Assembly: GCF_015206895.1 (NCBI RefSeq)
Contig: NZ_JADEXU010000002.1
Span: 42,377-106,376 of the forward strand
Source: Nostoc sp. LEGE 12450
GTDB taxonomy: Bacteria; Cyanobacteriota; Cyanobacteriia; Cyanobacteriales; Nostocaceae
DNA: 64,000 bases
Direction of reading: 5' to 3'
Made by a program: the position numbers and the translations under genes. Positions 17,392 through 27,808 of the stretch are shown here, one piece after another. The notes under the pieces are model-generated. The model was given only the letters and a program-made list of their open reading frames with translations, was not told the DNA's origin and ran no database searches. Positions within the stretch are counted from its first letter, which is position 1. Each line of letters begins with the position of its first letter.

Positions 17392-19847
17392 TTTTGAGAT
17401 GTAGCCGCACAGGTTAATGCTGTTTGTACCTGATTCGGAGATTGATTGCTAATTAATTCAATTTTACCTTGGGCATTACGTCGCCAAGATGTAGCTTGAA
17501 CAAGTATTTCTGGGGATTTCTGTATTTGTGCTTTGACTGGTTGTGTTGTGTGGAATGCAGAGATGTCGCGGATGTCTGACCAAGTGCGATCGCTCATAAT
17601 TTCCTGTGTCGGATTTTGCGGTATCCCACCTCTACCTGTGGCGACAAAACTACTACCACTGCTATTTGCACATCCTGTAGCGATTTTTTGGGAAGAATCA
17701 CTAACATTCACAGGTAATTCCACTAGACCAGAATTGGGGTCAAAACCAATAGTATTAACGTTAACTGTACCATTCACTCCAAATTGTGAACTGGCAGTGA
17801 TATCATTTTCTGGTGTTAGTTGCGGACGATATTCTAAACCAAAAATCCCCTGAGTTGTAATGTCAATATTTCCGCCTTTACCTTGGAAAGCATTGGCAAT
17901 GATATCGCTGTTTTTCCAGGCGAGAATGATAGGTGAATTAATGGTAATGTTACCACCATTGCCAGCAGCACCAGCTTCAGAATTAATGAAGCTACCATTA
18001 CGTATGAGCAAATAATCGCGGAGTTGGAGATTGATATTGCCTCCTTGACCAGCTTTTGTAGATGCGGAAAGACTACTATTGTTGAGATATAAGGTATTGG
18101 CATTAACGTTTAAGGTACCTGCATCACCTTGAACTTCATTTTCGACAAAAACTCTTGCCCCATCACGAATGGTTAATTTAGGAGTATTAATTGTGACACT
18201 GCCTGCATTTGCCTTGGAGGTACTATTGTTACTAATGTTTGTAGAAGTTCTCACTAGAAATAAACGGGCGATCGCCCCAATATAACTAGGATTTTCTGCG
18301 TCTTTCATGCCCCTAACATCAATTGACTCAGTGGCATTAATGGTAAGATTGCCAGCATTCCCACTACTCACACTCGAAACTGAGACTAAACCTCCATCTT
18401 GTATTGACAATTTCCGGGTATCTAAATGTAAGTCTCCTGCATCTCCTGGGCCAAAAGTATTCGCTGATAGCAAGCTGATAAAAAGCGATCCAGGAGGAGA
18501 ATCCAAACTTGAGACATTCACAGTATCAGCAGTAACTTTAACATTGCCACCCTGACCGCTAGAAAAGCTCCTAGTACCAACATTAGCACCGCCCAAAATT
18601 GAAAGGCTATCAGTAGAAATCGATAAATCTCCACCTTGCTTAGTTCCAAAAGCAGCAGCAACAAGTACACCAAAGATCGGAACAGTAGATGGATCTTTCG
18701 GATCAACCCCACCCACAGACACTGCATTGGCATTGATTGTGATGTTACCACCACGGGCTGAATTATAGCTACGATTCATGACAATTGCCCCGCGATCAAT
18801 GGTCAATGTTGGAGTTGTAATCACAATATTTCCTGCGGTTCCTGATAGTAGAACTTCATTGACTATGCCACTGGAACTGCGAAAATCTGCTGATTTACCA
18901 ACTACTTGTAGCGATTCTGTAGCATTAACAGTAATATCACCTGCTTTACTGTTGCCTAAATTTTGTACTACCAGCAAAGAACCATCCTGAAGATCGAGCT
19001 GTTTACCCTGAAGTTGAATCGAACCGGGGCTGGTTCCGCGTACAGATGCAACAGCACCTTGACTCATTTGGATATTACCAAAGCTAGAGCCAATACTTGG
19101 ATAGCTAAACGTTAATGCTTGCGGCGTGAGATGGATATTTGCACTGCCTTGGGTAATGCTGCCAAGTTCGATTCGTCCTCCTGGTGCGGAAAGAAAGCTA
19201 CTATCGAGAACGAGATCACCACCTATCAAAGCTAGTGTTTTTTCAGGTAAAACCTGCAAGCCATTTGTACTAGTTAATCCAGAAACAGAAGTTGTGGGGT
19301 TCAATCTACTATTATTTCCCACTCCTTGCACGGAAATAGTTCCCGGATTGCCCCCAAGTTGTAACCCTACAGGTACACTCATAGTTAACAATGGGGATTT
19401 AGTTATGTTGGTGCTAAACTCGTTGCCATCAGCAAATTGGATGCTATTAGCGGTTGTGCCGACAAAAGAACCACCAACGTTTAAGCTAGCATTTGCACCA
19501 AATATAATCCCCGCCGGGTTGAGTAAGAAAAGGTTAACACCGCTATTAGTGTTGATAGAACCATTAATATAAGAAATACTATTACCAGTGACGCGACTAA
19601 AAATATTTTGAATGTTGGAATTATGGCTGAAAGTTGCAGAACCACCTGTAGGAATAGAGAATTGGCTAAAGCTGTGAAATAAATTATTGCTAACAACAGT
19701 ACCGCCAGTAATGTTGTAACTATTACTGCTAGACACAGCGGTGTTGAGAGTGCCATCAGGCGTGACCTGCGCTTGAACACTGCTGTTACCAATAGCAGAT
19801 ATATAGATTGCACCAATTAAGCTTAAGTTAGTAAAAGTTATTTTCAT
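17388..19847 (-). CDS. Two-partner-secretion filamentous haemagglutinin-like exoprotein
   Basis: An 819-residue exoprotein. A signal peptide ends near SVQA26; residues about 30-150 form the TPS/haemagglutination domain (FSQFSIPTGGSATFSHNSNIQNIFSRVTG; LFLLNPAGIIFG with NPxGI/F). The rest is beta-helix-like with repeated GGN-I-I/GGNITI strands. Near the C-terminus are a single Cys (TGCANSSGSSFVATGRGGIP), the signature of cyanobacterial members. It would pass the outer membrane through a TpsB/Omp85-type porin, but none is encoded here. Function: surface adhesion or matrix, by family. Medium length; related Nostoc genomes carry many copies. Confidence 0.88.
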   Translation of the reverse strand: MKITFTNLSLIGAIYISAIGNSSVQAQVTPDGTLNTAVSSSNSYNITGGTVVSNNLFHSFSQFSIPTGGSATFSHNSNIQNIFSRVTGNSISYINGSINTNSGVNLFLLNPAGIIFGANASLNVGGSFVGTTANSIQFADGNEFSTNITKSPLLTMSVPVGLQLGGNPGTISVQGVGNNSRLNPTTSVSGLTSTNGLQVLPEKTLALIGGDLVLDSSFLSAPGGRIELGSITQGSANIHLTPQALTFSYPSIGSSFGNIQMSQGAVASVRGTSPGSIQLQGKQLDLQDGSLLVVQNLGNSKAGDITVNATESLQVVGKSADFRSSSGIVNEVLLSGTAGNIVITTPTLTIDRGAIVMNRSYNSARGGNITINANAVSVGGVDPKDPSTVPIFGVLVAAAFGTKQGGDLSISTDSLSILGGANVGTRSFSSGQGGNVKVTADTVNVSSLDSPPGSLFISLLSANTFGPGDAGDLHLDTRKLSIQDGGLVSVSSVSSGNAGNLTINATESIDVRGMKDAENPSYIGAIARLFLVRTSTNISNNSTSKANAGSVTINTPKLTIRDGARVFVENEVQGDAGTLNVNANTLYLNNSSLSASTKAGQGGNINLQLRDYLLIRNGSFINSEAGAAGNGGNITINSPIILAWKNSDIIANAFQGKGGNIDITTQGIFGLEYRPQLTPENDITASSQFGVNGTVNVNTIGFDPNSGLVELPVNVSDSSQKIATGCANSSGSSFVATGRGGIPQNPTQEIMSDRTWSDIRDISAFHTTQPVKAQIQKSPEILVQATSWRRNAQGKIELISNQSPNQVQTALTCAATSQN

Positions 19848-20109
19848 CAGCCAAACTTGTAATGATTTATCTTGTGTCTAGTTTTCCCAAAATGAATTGA
19901 GCAATTGAGGTGGCTGTGTAATGTGATGGTGAGTTTTTTTCAGTTTTGATTAACAGCAGTACAAATTAATAATGGTGGTAAATAATTTCTTGGTTGAGGC
20001 AGGTAGGGGGAGAAAAATATACCCTCTTGGCTCCCCTGCTTCCCCTGTCTCTACACAGGTTAAGGTTTTTATGCCTAACCCAAGCATATTAATTCATATC
20101 TTCAACAAT

Positions 20110-23100
20110 TTAACTTTGAGTTTGAGCCAGAATTGGTAAGCTAATGACAAATTCTGTTCCTTCACCTGGAGTAGAATTTACATTTAGATTGCCACTGTGT
20201 TTTTCGACAACAATAGAATGAGCGATTGCTAATCCTAATCCCGTTCCTTTACCAACACCTTTAGTAGTAAACAAATGATCAAATATCTTTTGTTTGACTG
20301 ACTCGCTCATCCCCACTCCATTATCAGCAATCTTCACCTCAACTTGTTGATATTTTAAGAAGGTGGTGATTGTAATTCGGTTAGGATTAGCTTTAATATC
20401 CTCAAATTCCCGGTCTGTATTTGATTCATCCAAGGCATCAATAGAGTTGGCTAGGATATTCATAAATACTTGATTTAATTGTCCCGGAAAGCATTCAACT
20501 GGTGGCAAGCTACTGTAATTCGTCACTATCTCAATTGCTGGACGGTGATCATTAGCTTTAAGACGATGTTTTAAAATTAGAATTGTACTATCAATCCCTT
20601 CATGAATGTTAAATGGAACTTTGTAATCTCTATCGGCACGAGAAAAAGTTCTGAGGCTCGTACTAATATTTTCTAGCCTCTCACAGGCCATAGTCATCGA
20701 ATCAATTATTTTGGGTAAGTCTTCTAATGTATAATTCAAATCAATTTCTTCAGCATGGTTGATGATTTCATCTCCCGGATTGGATAGCTTTTCTTGATAC
20801 AGTTTTAAGTGTTCAAAAACATCAACAAAGGTGGGTTTCGCTTGTTTGAGACTGGCAGCAATAAAGCCCAAAGGATTATTCATTTCGTGAGCCACCCCAG
20901 CCACTAAGTTACCCAATGCAGACATTTTTTCGTTTTGGACAATTTGTAATTGAGCTTGTTGCAAATCTTCTAAAGCTTGTCCGGCTTGCTGATAAAGTTG
21001 GGCATTTTCTAAAGCAATTGCCGCTTGGGAAGATAGTAGATTAATCACCTGTAACCGATTAGTAGTAAATACCCCTTGATTCAGTTGATTTTCTAGGTAG
21101 AGAATCCCCACCAAATGACCTTGGTTAATAATGGGTGTACATAATACACTTTGAGGTTGATGTCGGAGCATATATTCCCCAATCACACCGGGAATATTTG
21201 TTTTGCAATTATCTATGATGACGGTTTCTTGAGTATTTTTAACATAATTGATCAGTTTTATCGGAATATCTTGACAAGTGTCTAGTAGTTGTGAATCAAG
21301 AATGGTTTTGACATCAGTCTGAGAATTTGACTGTTGATCGATAAAGGTAATTGCCCGCACTTGCCAAATATCTTCTTGAGGAAGAATTAATACAGATGTT
21401 TTCGCACCGGAATTTTCTAGGATAATGCGAGTGAGGTTGCTGATAAGTACGTCTAATTCGATACAACTAGAGATGGTTTGAGCGGCTTTGAGAATACAGG
21501 TCAAATCTAGAGTATCAGAAATACTAGTACTGCTGGTAGCATAAGTAGATGTACCGACAATGGTGGCTATGCTTTCTAAGGGATTAAAGTTGAATTCTTG
21601 CTGTTGCAAAATGGGTTTGAGTAATTGGGGATAGCGTTTTTCCAAGTCATCAGTTTTGGCTTTTGCTCCCCAACGGGCATAGCAGTAATATGCCTGTTGC
21701 AGATATCCTTCTGCGGCTTTTTCTTTACCCCATTCTAGGTAAAATTTGGCAGCAAGCTCGTTAGCGATCGCTGTTTCCTGAATATAGTCATTGGCGATCG
21801 CTTCTTGGATAGCGATTTCATAATAATCTGCGGCTTGTACGCGATCGCCAGTTACACGAGCTTGTTCAGCCAAAACTAAATTGTACTTATGCTGATAATT
21901 GACTGGCGCATGATTTGCCCATTCTTGCATTTTTGCTTGGTTTTCAGCTACTTTCTGGAGATAAAGCTGTTGCTGTGCTTCATTTACCTGAGAACAAAGA
22001 GCTAACAAACTCAAAGATTGATAGAAATTTCGCAAAGGAACAATTAATAAGCCTGCTGCTCCCTGCTCATACTGCTCAAATTTTTGGGAATATTCCCAAG
22101 CAGACTTGTATTCGCCAAAAAGATAAGCTAGGAGGGTTTTTGCTAAATAGACATAACAGATACCATTTATATTGTTAGTTGCAATCAAAGTTGGTAACAT
22201 CTCTTCTTCGTGAAAATGCTTACCAATTAAACAGCAGGGATTAACCGCTTCTCCTTGTAAATTTAAAACTGTTTGCCGCCAGATATTTCCCCAAACTAGA
22301 GATACCTCTTGTTTAATTTGCTGCATTAGGTCGCAATATTTATCTGCCTCCAGCACTGCATTTTCTAGGTTTTCTCCACTCCAAAAGAGAAACTGACTAT
22401 AGCAATTAGCACAATAACCAACATATTCTAAATTTCCAGTTTCTAATCCACTTTGTAAACCATCCAAAAATAAGCCTAATGTGGATTTAATGGAATCTTT
22501 CCAGTGTTTAATAAACAAGCTAAATGTGAGATAAACTCTACTTTTAAGTTCTTTAGTTTGAAATTTATCTAAAAGTTGTATTGCCAGTTTACCAAAGCTA
22601 TACCCATCTTCAATTGCACCAATACTGCACAAAAATAATCCATAGAGACTGTAAGCTACAGCAGCCTGTGGTGAGTTGCCAGACTGAATACAAATCTCGA
22701 TCATTGTAAAAATCTTGAGTGGCAGCAACATCGGTTTGGCTATATAAACCGGGGCAAATAAACCCGATAAAATGCGAAGTGCAACTAATTTTTTGGGATC
22801 GGTTATTTCTGGCATATCTGCCAATGCTGCAATTGATTGATGAACCAACATTTGTTGTAACCGGTCATATTCATCAAAAATCATTTGAGTGTTACCGTCT
22901 TCAGGTAAGGTCAAATCTAGTAATTGGAGTGCTTCTCTACCTGTGGCGATTGCTTCAATGAATTTATTTTGTGCTGTATAAGATTGGATTTGAATCTCAT
23001 AAGTACGAACTTTTTCTAATGGAGATTTAGCGTTTTTAAGAATAATCTCTACTAATGATTTTGATGACTCAAAGTTTGTATTGAGATATTCTGCTTCAGC

Positions 23101-25527
23101 CGCAGATTCGTAAACAGCAAGGGCTAAATCGTAGCTACTTTGCCAAGCATCTATCGGCAATAGAAGCATCGCAACTTTTAAATATTCGACTGCTGTTGCA
23201 TAAGCAGTTGAGTTTTTGGCTTTACAACCAGCTATTAGATTTAACCGGGCTAGATGTTCTCGTTCGCCAGGTTCTTCCAATAACTCCAATCCGTAATTGA
23301 ATTGGTTAACGATCGCAAAAATCCCTTCTTCTTGCTGGTGTGGAGGTGTATTTTCCAACAACAATCGCCCAATTTGCAGGTGTGTTGACTGTTTTTGTGC
23401 TTCTGGAATCAGTGAATAAGCAGCTTGCTGGACGCGATCGTGTAAAAATTTATATACAGCCATCTCAGAATGTTCTTGAGTAGCTGCTTGATTTTCTGAA
23501 CCAACAAAAAACTTATAAACCTCACTTTGCGGCAAAATCAATCCTTCTTGCAAAGCCTTCCACAAACAATCTGCGGTTTCTACCTCCGATTGTTTGGAAA
23601 CAATCGCTAATGTTTTTAAATCGAATTGATTCCCAATACAAGCCGCTAGCTTCAATTGTTGTTGAGTTGCTTCTGGTAGTCTTCGTAATTGGAAGACCAT
23701 AAACTCAACAACATCATCTGCTAAAGTTTGCTGATTTATTTGGGAAATATCACATTGCCAACATCCCTCTACAAAATTGAATTGAATTAGACGGTCTTGA
23801 TGTAATGATTTGAGAATCTGAGTCGCAAAAAATGGATTTCCTTGAGCTTTGCGATCGACCAATTGTGAAAGAGATAATGCCATATTATCTGCACAATTTA
23901 ACGTATCTGCTACAAGTTGATTCAATTGTAATTGGTTGAGTGGTTTCAGGGTAAGGCTATTTACAGTTACACTTGTTTTGCCAATTTCATCCAACATTAC
24001 CATCAACGGATGTGCTGGAAATACTTCATTGTCTCGATACGCACCAATTAACAACAAATATCCCTGATTAGCTTCATTTATTAATAATTGTATGAGTTTC
24101 AATGAAGCGGAATCTACCCACTGCAAGTCATCTAAAAATATTACTAAAGGATGGTCTTTAGTTGTAAATACTTGGAGAAATTTCTGAAATAATAAATTAA
24201 ATCGGTTTTGGGCGGCGTTACCTGATAACTCTGGTGCAGGGGGTTGTTTGCCAATAATTCTTTCTAATTCAGGAATGACTTCAATAATTACCTGACCGTC
24301 TTCACCTAATGCTTGAACAATTTTATTTTTCCATTCTTGTATTTTAATACTGCTTTCTGCTAGTAACTGCTCCATAAAATTGCGGAAAGCTTGGACAAAT
24401 GCCGAGAAAGGAATATTTCGATTAAATTGGTCGAATTTGCCTTTTATAAAATAACCGCGTTGGCGAACGATAGGTTTATGGACTTCATTAACAACCGCAG
24501 TTTTACCAATTCCAGAAAACCCAGCTACCAATGTTATTTCTGTTGCGCCCAGGCTGACATTTTCAAATGCTTTTAGTAAGGTTTTTATTTCTAATTCCCG
24601 TCCATAGAGTTTATCAGGGATAATAAATCTATCGCACACATCCCGTTGTGCAATTGTGAAACTTTCAATTTTACCTGTTTTCTTTAGTTGAGCCAAACTC
24701 ATTTCTAAATCATGTTTTAATCCTAATACGCTTTGATAGCGGTCTTCAGCATTTTTGGACATCAACTTACTTACTATCTCTGAGATAATAGCCGGAATTT
24801 GTAAGTTAATTTTATGTATCGAAGAGGCTATTTTAGCGATATGAGAATGTACCAACTCCATTGGGTCATTTGATTGAAAAGGTAACTCACCTGTGAGTAA
24901 CTCGTAGAAAGTTACACCAAGTGAATAAAAATCAGTTCGGTAGTCAATCCCTCGATTCATTCTCCCTGTTTGTTCTGGAGAAATATAAGCTAGTGTTCCT
25001 TCTAATACATTGGGACTAATTAGGGTTTGTGTTTCCCTTGGTAATAGAGAGGCAATACTAAAGTCGATTAATTTAACTTCTTTAGAATGAGGATTAATTA
25101 AAATATTGCTTGGTTTGATATCTTTATGAATGATGCGCTCAGTATAGAGTATCTCTAAGGTATTACACAGTGCGATCGCTATTTGTAAAAACTCTTGCAA
25201 AGACCCAAAGTTCCGCGTCTGGTTACGAGTAAAATAATCTTTTAGAGAAATTCCACCAAAATCTTCCATGACCAATACATAGCCATTTTGATATGCTTCT
25301 AGGCTGTAAGTTTGGACGATTAGGGATGAGTTGAGATTTTTGGCAATGGTGTACTGATTGCGAAACTGTACCAGTTCATTAAAGGTGGGATATGGATTTT
25401 TCAGCAGTTTGATCGCTACAGGTAATGAATCACTTTCTCGATACCCACGATAAACAATGGTTCGAGAACCATTGTAGATTTCTTCAATGACTTGATATTT
25501 GGGAATACTAACCTGAGTGCTGAACAT
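20110..25527 (-). CDS. HstK-type Ser/Thr kinase–AAA–GAF–histidine kinase
   Basis: An 1805-residue fused signalling protein. An N-terminal protein kinase (about 10-275) has K40, H134-K-D136 and D155-F-S rather than HRD and DFG. A STAND/AAA_16 ATPase follows (Walker A GFSGIGKT 336-343; Walker B VIFLDDLQW about 460), then a long helical TPR-like region (about 700-1290), a GAF domain (about 1350-1510), and a histidine kinase with H1547 in AGVAHEMNNP, an N-box (NQVFMNILANSIDAL) and GTGLGLAIA. This is the order of the cyanobacterial HstK family. The substrates are unknown and no response regulator is adjacent. It is monocistronic. Confidence 0.92.
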   Translation of the reverse strand: MFSTQVSIPKYQVIEEIYNGSRTIVYRGYRESDSLPVAIKLLKNPYPTFNELVQFRNQYTIAKNLNSSLIVQTYSLEAYQNGYVLVMEDFGGISLKDYFTRNQTRNFGSLQEFLQIAIALCNTLEILYTERIIHKDIKPSNILINPHSKEVKLIDFSIASLLPRETQTLISPNVLEGTLAYISPEQTGRMNRGIDYRTDFYSLGVTFYELLTGELPFQSNDPMELVHSHIAKIASSIHKINLQIPAIISEIVSKLMSKNAEDRYQSVLGLKHDLEMSLAQLKKTGKIESFTIAQRDVCDRFIIPDKLYGRELEIKTLLKAFENVSLGATEITLVAGFSGIGKTAVVNEVHKPIVRQRGYFIKGKFDQFNRNIPFSAFVQAFRNFMEQLLAESSIKIQEWKNKIVQALGEDGQVIIEVIPELERIIGKQPPAPELSGNAAQNRFNLLFQKFLQVFTTKDHPLVIFLDDLQWVDSASLKLIQLLINEANQGYLLLIGAYRDNEVFPAHPLMVMLDEIGKTSVTVNSLTLKPLNQLQLNQLVADTLNCADNMALSLSQLVDRKAQGNPFFATQILKSLHQDRLIQFNFVEGCWQCDISQINQQTLADDVVEFMVFQLRRLPEATQQQLKLAACIGNQFDLKTLAIVSKQSEVETADCLWKALQEGLILPQSEVYKFFVGSENQAATQEHSEMAVYKFLHDRVQQAAYSLIPEAQKQSTHLQIGRLLLENTPPHQQEEGIFAIVNQFNYGLELLEEPGEREHLARLNLIAGCKAKNSTAYATAVEYLKVAMLLLPIDAWQSSYDLALAVYESAAEAEYLNTNFESSKSLVEIILKNAKSPLEKVRTYEIQIQSYTAQNKFIEAIATGREALQLLDLTLPEDGNTQMIFDEYDRLQQMLVHQSIAALADMPEITDPKKLVALRILSGLFAPVYIAKPMLLPLKIFTMIEICIQSGNSPQAAVAYSLYGLFLCSIGAIEDGYSFGKLAIQLLDKFQTKELKSRVYLTFSLFIKHWKDSIKSTLGLFLDGLQSGLETGNLEYVGYCANCYSQFLFWSGENLENAVLEADKYCDLMQQIKQEVSLVWGNIWRQTVLNLQGEAVNPCCLIGKHFHEEEMLPTLIATNNINGICYVYLAKTLLAYLFGEYKSAWEYSQKFEQYEQGAAGLLIVPLRNFYQSLSLLALCSQVNEAQQQLYLQKVAENQAKMQEWANHAPVNYQHKYNLVLAEQARVTGDRVQAADYYEIAIQEAIANDYIQETAIANELAAKFYLEWGKEKAAEGYLQQAYYCYARWGAKAKTDDLEKRYPQLLKPILQQQEFNFNPLESIATIVGTSTYATSSTSISDTLDLTCILKAAQTISSCIELDVLISNLTRIILENSGAKTSVLILPQEDIWQVRAITFIDQQSNSQTDVKTILDSQLLDTCQDIPIKLINYVKNTQETVIIDNCKTNIPGVIGEYMLRHQPQSVLCTPIINQGHLVGILYLENQLNQGVFTTNRLQVINLLSSQAAIALENAQLYQQAGQALEDLQQAQLQIVQNEKMSALGNLVAGVAHEMNNPLGFIAASLKQAKPTFVDVFEHLKLYQEKLSNPGDEIINHAEEIDLNYTLEDLPKIIDSMTMACERLENISTSLRTFSRADRDYKVPFNIHEGIDSTILILKHRLKANDHRPAIEIVTNYSSLPPVECFPGQLNQVFMNILANSIDALDESNTDREFEDIKANPNRITITTFLKYQQVEVKIADNGVGMSESVKQKIFDHLFTTKGVGKGTGLGLAIAHSIVVEKHSGNLNVNSTPGEGTEFVISLPILAQTQS

Positions 25528-25622
25528 ACTGCTAAATCCTAGTGATTTCTCAGTTTATTGTTCCCAAATTAGTAACGTTACACTAAGGTTGATTGCTAAA
25601 GATTACAGTTTCATAGTCTGAC

Positions 25623-25750
25623 TAGTGGTCTGTCCGATTAAATTTGAGAAATAAGAGAACGAATCGCGCTAACGCAGTGTCTCGCAGAGAAGGAAGAAGG
25701 GAAATTGAATAATTTATCCAACCCAGAAAAATTAATGGAACAGACCACTA
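25623..25750. repeat. 128-bp MITE-like element with TAGTGGTCTGT ends
   Basis: The 19-bp ends 25623-25641 and 25732-25750 are inverted repeats with 17 of 19 matches, starting TAGTGGTCTGT. The outermost TA on both sides fits a TA-target insertion, as in IS630/Tc1-type elements. The interior has no reading frame and carries a dispersed motif (GTCTCGCAGAGAAGG). It explains most of the 322-bp gap 25528-25849; nothing else is seen there. Confidence 0.7.
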
Positions 25751-25849
25751 TGATTTATCAGCAGGAGCGGGAATTTGTTACCCCGCCTGCTGTTATTGAA
25801 AAAAGTTATATCATCTGATATTTAAAGAGGGTTATGTTGGAAGCAGCCC

Positions 25850-26404
25850 TCAATTACCTTTTTCTGGAATTACCGCATAAGCATCAATTTCAAATAACAT
25901 CCCATCAAGTGCAAGCCTGGGAACGGGAATAAGAGTATTTGCTGGTGGTTTATATCCCCACAAATTACTAATTTCACGTCCTAATGGGATCAATTTACTT
26001 TGGTTGTAATCTGCTATAAGAATAGTAGTTTTTGCTACATCTTTTGGTTGGGCTCCGACTGCTTGTAAGGCAAAACGGAGGTTTTTAAAAGCCTGTACTA
26101 ACTGCTTTTCAAAGTCATCGGAGACAAGATTTCCTTGTAAGTCGGAACCAAATTGACCAGAAATATAGACGGTTCTAGTCCTTGGTGGCGTAACAGCTAT
26201 ATGACTATAGCCATTTCGGGTTGCATCATATAATGTTGGTGGGTTCACCAATTTCAACTCTTTATTTTCTTGAGCCCCCACTTCCTTTTGGGTTCCCACC
26301 ATAAAGGCGGTAGTTATCCCGCTACCTCCAAGCCACAAAAGTGCATTTCGTCGCGATAAGTTTGCTACTACTGAATTTACAGCACTGGTAATACGTCGAG
26401 TCAT
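25850..26404 (-). CDS. RidA/YjgF-like protein with a Tat-type signal, lacking the catalytic Arg
   Basis: A 184-residue protein. Residues 1-45 look like a twin-arginine signal (S17-R-R-N with a hydrophobic stretch LLWLGGSGITTAFMVG and VGAQE). Residues about 55-180 are a RidA fold (VYISGQFGSDLQGNL; QLVQAFKNLRFALQAVGAQPKDVAKTTILIAD; FEIDAYAVIP). In canonical RidA the PAR motif gives the imine-deaminase arginine; here it reads PPAN156, so that residue is missing. This points to a periplasmic or thylakoid-lumen protein with ligand binding or another reaction rather than the classical 2-aminoacrylate deaminase. Monocistronic. Confidence 0.8.
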   Translation of the reverse strand: MTRRITSAVNSVVANLSRRNALLWLGGSGITTAFMVGTQKEVGAQENKELKLVNPPTLYDATRNGYSHIAVTPPRTRTVYISGQFGSDLQGNLVSDDFEKQLVQAFKNLRFALQAVGAQPKDVAKTTILIADYNQSKLIPLGREISNLWGYKPPANTLIPVPRLALDGMLFEIDAYAVIPEKGN

Positions 26405-26479
26405 TAAAGCTCCTTAAATATGAGTTCTGTCTTTTTGCTCATACTGACTTCTATTATCTACCATTGGAGTAAAAAAGCA

Positions 26480-27610
26480 CTAGTTAAGATGGGTATTTCG
26501 GAGCGAACAGTCAGCGCTAAACGTACTGACTGCTTCAGCAAACTGCTGGTTTTGTTCCATCAATGCCATGTGTCCGCCTGGTTTGATGGTGACTCTTTCA
26601 GAGTAAGGTAATTCTGCTTTCATGCGATCGCTGGCCACAGGTTTAGTCGCTATATCTGAAGCCCCACACATTACCAATACAGGTACGTTAATAGTTGCGA
26701 GTGTTTGTGCTTCGTCAAACTTTAACATTGCCAGTGTGCCACGAGCCAAAACACCAGGCGAACCCAATGCTGATAGGAAAGCGGCAAAATTGAGTTGACC
26801 GCGTGTTTCAGTACCCGTAAATCCAGATAGTTCTACGCTGATATACAGCGAACCATTGAAATACGAAAGCCAAGTCATCAACCAAAAAATCGGCCACAGC
26901 ACGATAGTCAGGTACAACAAAGGTTCGAGTAGCGGTTTCTGCAATTTCCGTACCAGATTGCTGAAGATGCAAGTTTTAACCGGATTGGTGTAAGTAGTAT
27001 CCACAAGAATTAAGCCAGCCACCCGACTCCCTAATTGCTCTGGAAACAGGCGACAGAATGTCAGGTTAATCATCCCACCCATGCTGTGTCCTAGCAGGAT
27101 AACAGGTTTATTCCCTGCTATAGCAACAACAGCTTCTAAGTCACGGGCATATTTTTCTAGGGAGTGATCGTTATTTTTCGGTTTAGAGGATTTTCCTAAT
27201 CCTGGTAGATCCCAAACAATTACTCGGAAGCGATCGCTTAATTGTCGTTTTGCATAATACCATATAGTACTGTTTGGCCCCCAACCATGTGACAAGATAA
27301 TTGGTTGACCATCTTCAGGGCCAAAAAACTCAACTTGTAACACGCTCCCATCAGGGCGTGGCAAGCGTTGCACGGTTTTACTACGCATAAACTTGGGTTC
27401 CTGATTTCCAGGACGGCGCAGTAGTGGCAAACTGATAAAACGACCGCCAAAAGTCCACAGAACCATTACTAGTCCAGCTACTAAGTAGGAAGTTCCTATA
27501 AGTTCTCGTTCGTACCACTCATAGAGAATGTAGATTCCCCCACCAAGTATCCCAACGGATAGCAGTTGAAACAGCCATATAAGTAGAAAATTATGAGGCA
27601 TGAATATCAT
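26480..27610 (-). CDS. Membrane-anchored alpha/beta hydrolase
   Basis: A 376-residue hydrolase with two N-terminal helices (about 8-28 and 41-56) that anchor it. The hydrolase domain shows ILSHGWGPNS (oxyanion strand), WDLPGLGKS, the nucleophile elbow G174-H-S176-M-G-G, a cap region with another hydrophobic segment (about 235-260), VLVMCGASD (acid) and PGGHMALME (histidine). The full triad is present. Substrate unknown: lipase/esterase or haloperoxidase-like relatives are all possible. The start could also be ATG 27601. Confidence 0.83.
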   Translation of the reverse strand: MIFMPHNFLLIWLFQLLSVGILGGGIYILYEWYERELIGTSYLVAGLVMVLWTFGGRFISLPLLRRPGNQEPKFMRSKTVQRLPRPDGSVLQVEFFGPEDGQPIILSHGWGPNSTIWYYAKRQLSDRFRVIVWDLPGLGKSSKPKNNDHSLEKYARDLEAVVAIAGNKPVILLGHSMGGMINLTFCRLFPEQLGSRVAGLILVDTTYTNPVKTCIFSNLVRKLQKPLLEPLLYLTIVLWPIFWLMTWLSYFNGSLYISVELSGFTGTETRGQLNFAAFLSALGSPGVLARGTLAMLKFDEAQTLATINVPVLVMCGASDIATKPVASDRMKAELPYSERVTIKPGGHMALMEQNQQFAEAVSTFSADCSLRNTHLN

Positions 27611-27808
27611 GAGCCTAAACCTTGGGATACCTTGTTAACTGGATTGTCTTTTAGGTTCATACCATAGTTAGAATCATCCAACTTTCACTCCTAGGAATGA
27701 TTTATACAGTATTGTCAGGATGATAGAAATACTGAGTTAGTTAATAACTACTAAGTAAAAAATGTAATGATGCTTGGAACGGATTAATTGTGAAGATAAA
27801 ATATTTAT

